Positions 59,713-64,000 of a DNA stretch of 64,000 bases are shown here, one piece after another; position 1 is the stretch's first letter, and every line of letters begins with the position of its first letter. The DNA comes from Bin76 sp963665765 (GTDB taxonomy: Bacteria; Actinomycetota; Acidimicrobiia; Spongiisociales; ZC4RG35): assembly GCA_963665765.1 (NCBI GenBank), contig OY762464.1:1674001-1738000 (forward strand), given 5' to 3'. Under the pieces are notes generated by a model. That model was not told the origin of the DNA. It searched no databases and was given only the letters and a program-made list of their open reading frames with translations. The translations under genes were made by a program, and so were the position numbers.

Positions 59713-60696
59713 TCAGGCTTCTGGGCCGTCTGTTAGGGAGTCGTAGGATGGCAGATCCGGGACTATATCAATGGTGGCCTTTACTAGTTTTGCCATGAAT
59801 GTGGCCAGTTCCTGTGCTGTTTGACGCTGTGTTTTCTCCTCGCTTGACCAGCCGCCATCGAAGTCCCGAGTCAGTTTGGCGGCGACTCGCTTGGGATTAT
59901 GGTCTTCTCGAAGAGACAGTTCCTCGGGGAGTCTTGCCTCGAATTCTCGGATATATTTTCGATTCTTCTCCGCGGCGGGTCCATCCACATACAAGTCAAC
60001 GCATGACTTGAACTTCAGGATTCTGATAATCCAAGATGTTGAGCTTGCCCCAGTTATCTTGGCCCCAATCCAAGAGTCCGTAGGTGTCGCTCGGTCCTGC
60101 CAGTAATTGAGAGGTCGGCAGGCATTCTCGACGGCCGGCAGGAGAAGAAGCCAGTATTCACGCATCCTCTCTCCCCGAACCGAATCGGCTTGACGGGTAG
60201 CCTTTACTCGCTTTGACAGAGCCGATGGCCCTACGATCTGGGTGAACAAAGGCGCTGGTCGGGAGTCGTCTATCTTGATGGCCTCCACTTGGAACAAGTA
60301 GGCATCAACATTGGCATTGTCGTTCAGCCACTGGACCGTCTTCGCATGTTCGGGACGCGCCTCTCCTGCAATCCAGATGGCTTTGTCTGCTTGATAGGCG
60401 GCCATATAGGTCAGCAGTTTGCCCAAGTGATCATGGTTGGTTTGCTCAAGCTGGTTCTCGATGACCACCTTCGCCGGGTTGCTGTCATCTGTGGCCGTGT
60501 TACCCACCATATCGACCGAGAATCCGCCCGCAGAAGCCTCGCGTTCAATCGTGTCGGGATCTATGTCGAAGGGCAGACTCTGATTGAGTAGATCTATGTT
60601 TTTCTCCAACCACGGCGTGAAATTGTGGGCTTCGTGTTTCCACAAGGTACGCAGGTCTACCCGCTCTATGCGGCCTATGTCGACTGGCTCGCTCAT
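59713..60696 (-). CDS. DUF4268 protein with PD-(D/E)xK-like nuclease core
   Basis: A 327-residue protein. The N-terminal half shows a nuclease-like pattern: FSVDMVG (D62), then KVVIENQLEQTNHDHLGKLLTYMA (E80-N-Q82), a PD-(D/E)xK variant with Gln for Lys. The C-terminal part with LLPAVENACRPLN and KFKSCVDLYVDG resembles DUF4268. It is convergent with the HNH gene, 36 bases apart. Its place suggests a role in defence or DNA processing together with the methyltransferase cluster. Confidence 0.78.
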   Translation of the reverse strand: MSEPVDIGRIERVDLRTLWKHEAHNFTPWLEKNIDLLNQSLPFDIDPDTIEREASAGGFSVDMVGNTATDDSNPAKVVIENQLEQTNHDHLGKLLTYMAAYQADKAIWIAGEARPEHAKTVQWLNDNANVDAYLFQVEAIKIDDSRPAPLFTQIVGPSALSKRVKATRQADSVRGERMREYWLLLLPAVENACRPLNYWQDRATPTDSWIGAKITGASSTSWIIRILKFKSCVDLYVDGPAAEKNRKYIREFEARLPEELSLREDHNPKRVAAKLTRDFDGGWSSEEKTQRQTAQELATFMAKLVKATIDIVPDLPSYDSLTDGPEA

Positions 60697-60708
60697 CTGG
60701 GAAACAGC

Positions 60709-61152
60709 TTATAGGCCCACCGCGTCGTCCAGTGTCACCACCTGCCGGGCAATCGCAGGTAGGGGGAGGGTGCTGTCGACGGTGGCCTGCTCGGGGGCGG
60801 TGGTGGTGGGGACGGGATGGTCGGCTACCCAGATCACTCTTCGCACCCCGGCTTCTGACACGGCTTGCGCCCATTGGGTGAGGAGTTCGTCGGAGGTTTC
60901 GGCAAAGGAGATCTCCCGGCCATCGTGGGCGGCTTGACACACCAGCACCGCGGTGTGGCACCGCAGGCAGGCGGCGGACACGTGGGAGGTGTCGGAGATA
61001 TCGCCCAGGGCAACTTTGATTCCCGTCTCTTTGAACTGCGCTCCTCGGGAAGGGTCGGAGACGAAGGCTCGTACCTCACGGTCGGGTTCGGCCACCTCGG
61101 CGAGGATCGCCTCGCCGATGGGCGTGTCGGCGCCCACCACTATCACCGGCAA
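60709..61152 (-). CDS. Short NAD(P)-binding protein, NmrA-like
   Basis: A 147-residue Rossmann-fold protein beginning MPVIVVGADTPIGEAILAEVAE, with a GADTPIG version of the GxxGxxG motif and DREVRAFVSDPSRG, then VALGDISDTSHVSAAC. Related NmrA and SDR-atypical proteins are about twice as long, so only the nucleotide-binding half is present. The TTG at 61152 has GAGGAG at the right spacing. This ribosome-binding site lies in the left copy of the 113-bp direct repeat. Function unknown. Confidence 0.65.
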   Translation of the reverse strand: MPVIVVGADTPIGEAILAEVAEPDREVRAFVSDPSRGAQFKETGIKVALGDISDTSHVSAACLRCHTAVLVCQAAHDGREISFAETSDELLTQWAQAVSEAGVRRVIWVADHPVPTTTAPEQATVDSTLPLPAIARQVVTLDDAVGL

Positions 61153-61159
61153 GGGACTT

Positions 61160-61272
61160 CTCCTCGGCAATCGGGTGTCTGTTGGCGGCCTATCCGGAGC
61201 TCCGATTTTCGGGGACGGTGTTTTCGGGTAGGGTAATGTTTTCACTCCGATGGGGGGCTTTTGGAGACTCCA
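61160..61272. repeat. 113-bp perfect direct repeat, left copy
   Basis: Identical base for base to 62194-62306. It contains the ribosome-binding site of the leftward NAD(P)-binding gene and, on the other strand, the start TTG and first four codons of gltB (METP), after which the reading frame diverges into other sequence. The copy therefore represents the original intergenic region of one of two neighbours. Confidence 0.97.
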
Positions 61273-61393
61273 CCACCACTGGAACCAAAATCCCAACCCC
61301 TTAATCTGGCACAAAACCCCGCGACAAAGCAATCATCGAAGTGCGCCAAGGCCGAGCCGCCCTCAACCTCTTAACCAAAACCGCGACACACCA

Positions 61394-62077
61394 CTAAACA
61401 TCGAAATACGCTGCTGGGTTTGGGATGATTCCGGTCAGCGTGCGGAAGGTCTGAATGACCTGCCGTTCGGTCATTCGAGCCAAGAGGTCCGCGACCAGCC
61501 GGTGAGGCTCGTCGCCCCGGTCTAGGCGGTCGAGTGTCGCCTGGGGCAGCAATGCCCGGTTCCTTCGGCCATCAACGGCGTCCAAATAGATATTGAACAG
61601 TGTCTTGAGTATTTGTCGTTGCCCTTCTCGGACACTGACTAGCCGAGGATGGTCAATGACATAGTAACGGGTGACTTCTTGGAGAATATCGACTTGTAGA
61701 CGGACATTGTGGTCTATGACAAGGCATTGTTCGGTGCTGTCACCGATTCGGATAGTAGAGTATCCGGTCGCGGTCTCGCTGGAATGCCCGGCGCGGATCG
61801 GTGTCGTTGGTATCTCGTATCCGATCCGACCTGCGGGACACTAAGGCACGTAGCGAATGCCGTCCAAGTCATACCGAAGCCGACCCTCGCAAACTAGAAA
61901 CCCGATGTTAACGCCCACATCAAGTCTGCCCAGGTCAGACCCTTGATCTTGCATAAAGTACAAGAACTCGCGGGCATCTCCAAACGGACTTTCCCTATTC
62001 TGCTCGTGGCGTTCCCGAAAGGCGTCAAGCACCTCCTGCTTCCGAGATCGCGGACCCCCAACTTGCGTGTTCCCCAC
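61394..62077 (-). pseudogene. Gene of unknown function broken by an in-frame TAG
   Basis: One continuous reading frame of about 227 codons, interrupted by a single TAG at 61841-61843. The first part (GTG 62077, GGAG upstream) codes for 78 residues (MGNTQVGGPRSRKQEVLDAF up to DLDGIRYVP). The frame then continues without any further stop for 148 residues (IRIGDSTEQCLVIDHNVRLQ, LARMTERQVIQTFRTLTGI, ending NPAAYFDV) but has no early start codon of its own; the first usable one is TTG 61585. I do not recognise the family. Nonsense mutation is the simplest reading; read-through cannot be excluded. It lies between the two 113-bp repeats. Confidence 0.65.
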
Positions 62078-62120
62078 GGGCCTGCTCCTTTTATAGTGGT
62101 CTCACCCACGATATCAGTGG

Positions 62121-62148
62121 AGTGTGACACCTTCTACGGTTTCACACT
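62121..62148. promoter_or_regulatory. Inverted repeat upstream of the broken gene
   Basis: AGTGTGA (62121-62127) and TCACACT (62142-62148) are exact complements, with partial extension to 9 of 10 on the inner side. They lie 44-71 bases upstream of the GTG at 62077 and may be an operator of that gene. Confidence 0.4.
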
Positions 62149-62193
62149 TGGAGGCTAGCGGCGTGGCAGTTGCTGGCGATGGGTGTGTCGGTA

Positions 62194-62306
62194 CTCCTCG
62201 GCAATCGGGTGTCTGTTGGCGGCCTATCCGGAGCTCCGATTTTCGGGGACGGTGTTTTCGGGTAGGGTAATGTTTTCACTCCGATGGGGGGCTTTTGGAG
62301 ACTCCA
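62194..62306. repeat. 113-bp perfect direct repeat, right copy
   Basis: Second copy of 61160-61272, offset by 1034 bases. It carries the promoter region, start codon and first four codons of gltB. The stretch between the copies (61273-62193) holds the broken gene and, at 61273-61393, AT-richer sequence with only short frames. The arrangement is that of an insertion accompanied by duplication of the target region. Confidence 0.97.
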
Positions 62307-64000
62307 GGTTTAGTCGGCAAACTCGGAAACCGCTTTCATCATGACGCCTGCGGGGTGGGACTGATTGCGGCTCGCAATCGGGAACCCAGCTTCCGGATGA
62401 CCAGGCTGGCGGTGGAATGCCTGGTGAGGCTGGACCATCGCGGCGCCAAGACTGCCGATGGCACGGGTGATGGCGCCGGGCTTCTAACTCAGATTCCCCG
62501 CCGGTTGCTGAGCAGGCACCTGGCCGGTATCGGGGTTTTTACTCCCGACCGTATCGGAGTGGTGATGGCGTTTCTCCCCGCCCACGCTCCCGGAGTCGGC
62601 GAGAAACTGGTGACCGACGCCCTCGAGCGGGAGGGAATTCCGTTTTTGGCCTGGCGTTCGGTGCCCAACGATCCGGAGACCCTCAGCCGGCGCGCCCGGC
62701 GTCTGATGCCGGTGATTCGGCAGGCTCTGGTGGCTATCCCGCCGGACCTCGATTCGGACGAATGTGAAAGACGGTTGCTCTTGGCCAGAAAGCGTATGGA
62801 GAGGCAGGGAGAGGGGCTGGAGTCCTTCTCGATCCCCAGCGCCTCGGCCCGCACCGTGGTCTATAAGGGATTGTTCACCGCCCAGGGGATCGGGGACTTC
62901 TATTGGGACCTGAAGGATCCCGACTACGAGACTGCCTTCGCCATCTTCCATCAGCGTTACTCCACCAACACCTCTCCGGCGTGGGAGATCGCCCAGCCCT
63001 TCCGATCTCTGGCCCACAACGGGGAGATCAACACCATATCGGCCAACCGAAGCTGGGTGAAGGCGAGAGAGCTCAGCGCCGGGTCCGCGGTTTGGGGTGA
63101 CCGACTGCCGGACCTGCGGCCTTTTATTCAGGCGGGCCTTTCGGACTCCGCCAGTCTGGACAATGTGTTCGAGATACTGCTCCGTTCCGGGCGATCCCTG
63201 GCCCATGTCAAGGAAATGCTCATCCCCCCCGCTTGGGAACGCGCTCCCACTCTGGACAACGAGGTGCATGACTTCTACGAATATCACGGGTCGCTCACCG
63301 AACCTTGGGACGGCCCGGCCGCGGTGGCGGTGACCGACGGGATTTCGCTTCTGGCCGGCATGGACCGAAACGGACTGCGCCCGGCTCGCTGGACGATCAC
63401 CGCGGATACGCTGATCGTGGCTTCGGAAGCGGGAGTGTGTCCCTCGGAGGAGGCCCGGGCGGAGCGCACCGGGCAGTTGGGTCCCGGAGAGATGCTGCTG
63501 TTCGACGGCGAGAGCGGCGAGATTCATTTCAGCGAGGAGATACGCGCCGCCCTGGCCCGGCGCAAGCCCTATGGGGAGTGGACGCAGCATCAAACCCTCT
63601 ATATCCAAAAGCCTTTCTCCCCGCAGGCGGGGGTGGAGATCGAACACGAGAGGCTGTGCCGCGTGTTCGGCTACACGGCGGAAGAGCGGCGCCTGATCCT
63701 CGTCGAGATGGCGCTGGGCAAGAGTCCCCTCGGTTCCATGGGAAGCGACACGCCTCTGGCCGCCTTTTCGGGACGTCCGCGACGGCTAAGTCATTACTTC
63801 CATCAAATGTTCGCCCAGGTGACCAATCCTCCCATGGACCCGATCCGGGAAAAGGCCATGATGTCGCTGCGGACCTACCTGGGCGGACGCGGTTCGTTTC
63901 TGGAGGACACCCACCGGCCCTTTGCCCGGATGGAGCTTTTGTCCCCCGTGCTCTCCCTGGCCGAGTTGGAGACCGTGGTGAGATCGGGCGATCCACGGCT
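62295..64000 (+). CDS. gltB: Glutamate synthase large subunit, cut by the window edge
   Basis: The first 568 residues of the large subunit of glutamate synthase, which makes glutamate from glutamine and 2-oxoglutarate. The mature N-terminal cysteine that hydrolyses glutamine is in FHHDACGVGLIAARN, after a short propeptide; HQRYSTNTSPAWEIAQPFRSLAHNGEINT and DRNGLRPARW are the other glutaminase landmarks. TTG 62295 is the only plausible start between an in-frame TAA at 62269-62271 region and the conserved domain. The start lies within the right copy of the 113-bp repeat. The 3' part is outside the window. Confidence 0.93.
   Translation, partial: METPGLVGKLGNRFHHDACGVGLIAARNREPSFRMTRLAVECLVRLDHRGAKTADGTGDGAGLLTQIPRRLLSRHLAGIGVFTPDRIGVVMAFLPAHAPGVGEKLVTDALEREGIPFLAWRSVPNDPETLSRRARRLMPVIRQALVAIPPDLDSDECERRLLLARKRMERQGEGLESFSIPSASARTVVYKGLFTAQGIGDFYWDLKDPDYETAFAIFHQRYSTNTSPAWEIAQPFRSLAHNGEINTISANRSWVKARELSAGSAVWGDRLPDLRPFIQAGLSDSASLDNVFEILLRSGRSLAHVKEMLIPPAWERAPTLDNEVHDFYEYHGSLTEPWDGPAAVAVTDGISLLAGMDRNGLRPARWTITADTLIVASEAGVCPSEEARAERTGQLGPGEMLLFDGESGEIHFSEEIRAALARRKPYGEWTQHQTLYIQKPFSPQAGVEIEHERLCRVFGYTAEERRLILVEMALGKSPLGSMGSDTPLAAFSGRPRRLSHYFHQMFAQVTNPPMDPIREKAMMSLRTYLGGRGSFLEDTHRPFARMELLSPVLSLAELETVVRSGDPR

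Noticed and set aside
61273..61397. 30-codon plus-strand frame ending at 61397 that might be a transposase remnant
   Set aside because: Too short to assign; only a vague resemblance to a C-terminal helix, so no mobile-element call is made from it.

Overview
The window reads as a chromosomal segment of a GC-rich actinobacterium, most likely of the class Acidimicrobiia or a close relative. The clues are the actinobacterial caa3-type oxidase operon with a subunit IV and CtaG, the menaquinone genes menA and menB, a MurA with aspartate in place of the catalytic cysteine, S-layer-like repeats at the end of a secreted peptidase, frequent GTG and TTG starts, and a tRNA gene without an encoded CCA. 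The taxon is an inference; no rRNA gene is present.

Left part (1-9490). A leftward operon encodes a peptide-type ABC solute-binding lipoprotein, two LVIVD-repeat proteins, a molybdenum hydroxylase large subunit without its partner subunits, an ACMSD-like amidohydrolase and a DppB-type permease cut by the window edge. It looks like an uptake and catabolism unit for an unknown organic substrate. An SDR dehydrogenase diverges from it. Then come a three-gene membrane module of unknown function (9661-11840), a membrane protein of unknown function, and the leftward cytochrome oxidase operon coxB-coxA-coxC-ctaF-ctaG (18046-13100).

Middle part (18160-32158). A second, dispersed Dpp/Opp-type transporter (F; C, B and binding protein; D) is mixed with carbohydrate-type genes (aldose epimerase, SMP-30 lactonase, SDRs, ceramidase-like hydrolase, cupin). 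Three VapBC-type toxin-antitoxin modules and a probable 105-bp miniature inverted-repeat element lie between its blocks.

Core part (32343-50949). This holds a D-Ala-D-Ala carboxypeptidase fused to leucine-rich and S-layer-like repeats, lgt, a DAHP synthase-chorismate mutase fusion, tRNA-Glu, a DsbB/TlpA pair, rpiB, murA, a NifU-domain protein, MeaB, an ImmA/DUF4411 pair, menA, menB, a SerA-like dehydrogenase with a DUF1015 gene, an M20 hydrolase, a HAD hydrolase and a class V aminotransferase. In front of the DAHP synthase gene sits a 19-codon leader ORF with three Phe, one Tyr and one Trp codon, followed by an intrinsic terminator: a strong candidate for ribosome-mediated attenuation by aromatic amino acids.

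Right part (51038-64000). A two-gene molybdopterin oxidoreductase (catalytic subunit plus a ferredoxin-NrfD fusion) is followed by a defence-like cluster: a nucleotidyltransferase, a large DNA methyltransferase with a possible N-terminal nuclease domain, a zinc-ribbon HNH protein and a DUF4268 nuclease. The window ends with an NAD(P)-binding protein, a 113-bp perfect direct repeat flanking a gene broken by an in-frame TAG, and the start of gltB.

A recurring property is a TANNNT-type -10 box only 6-11 bases before the start codon, which suggests that leaderless transcripts are common here.
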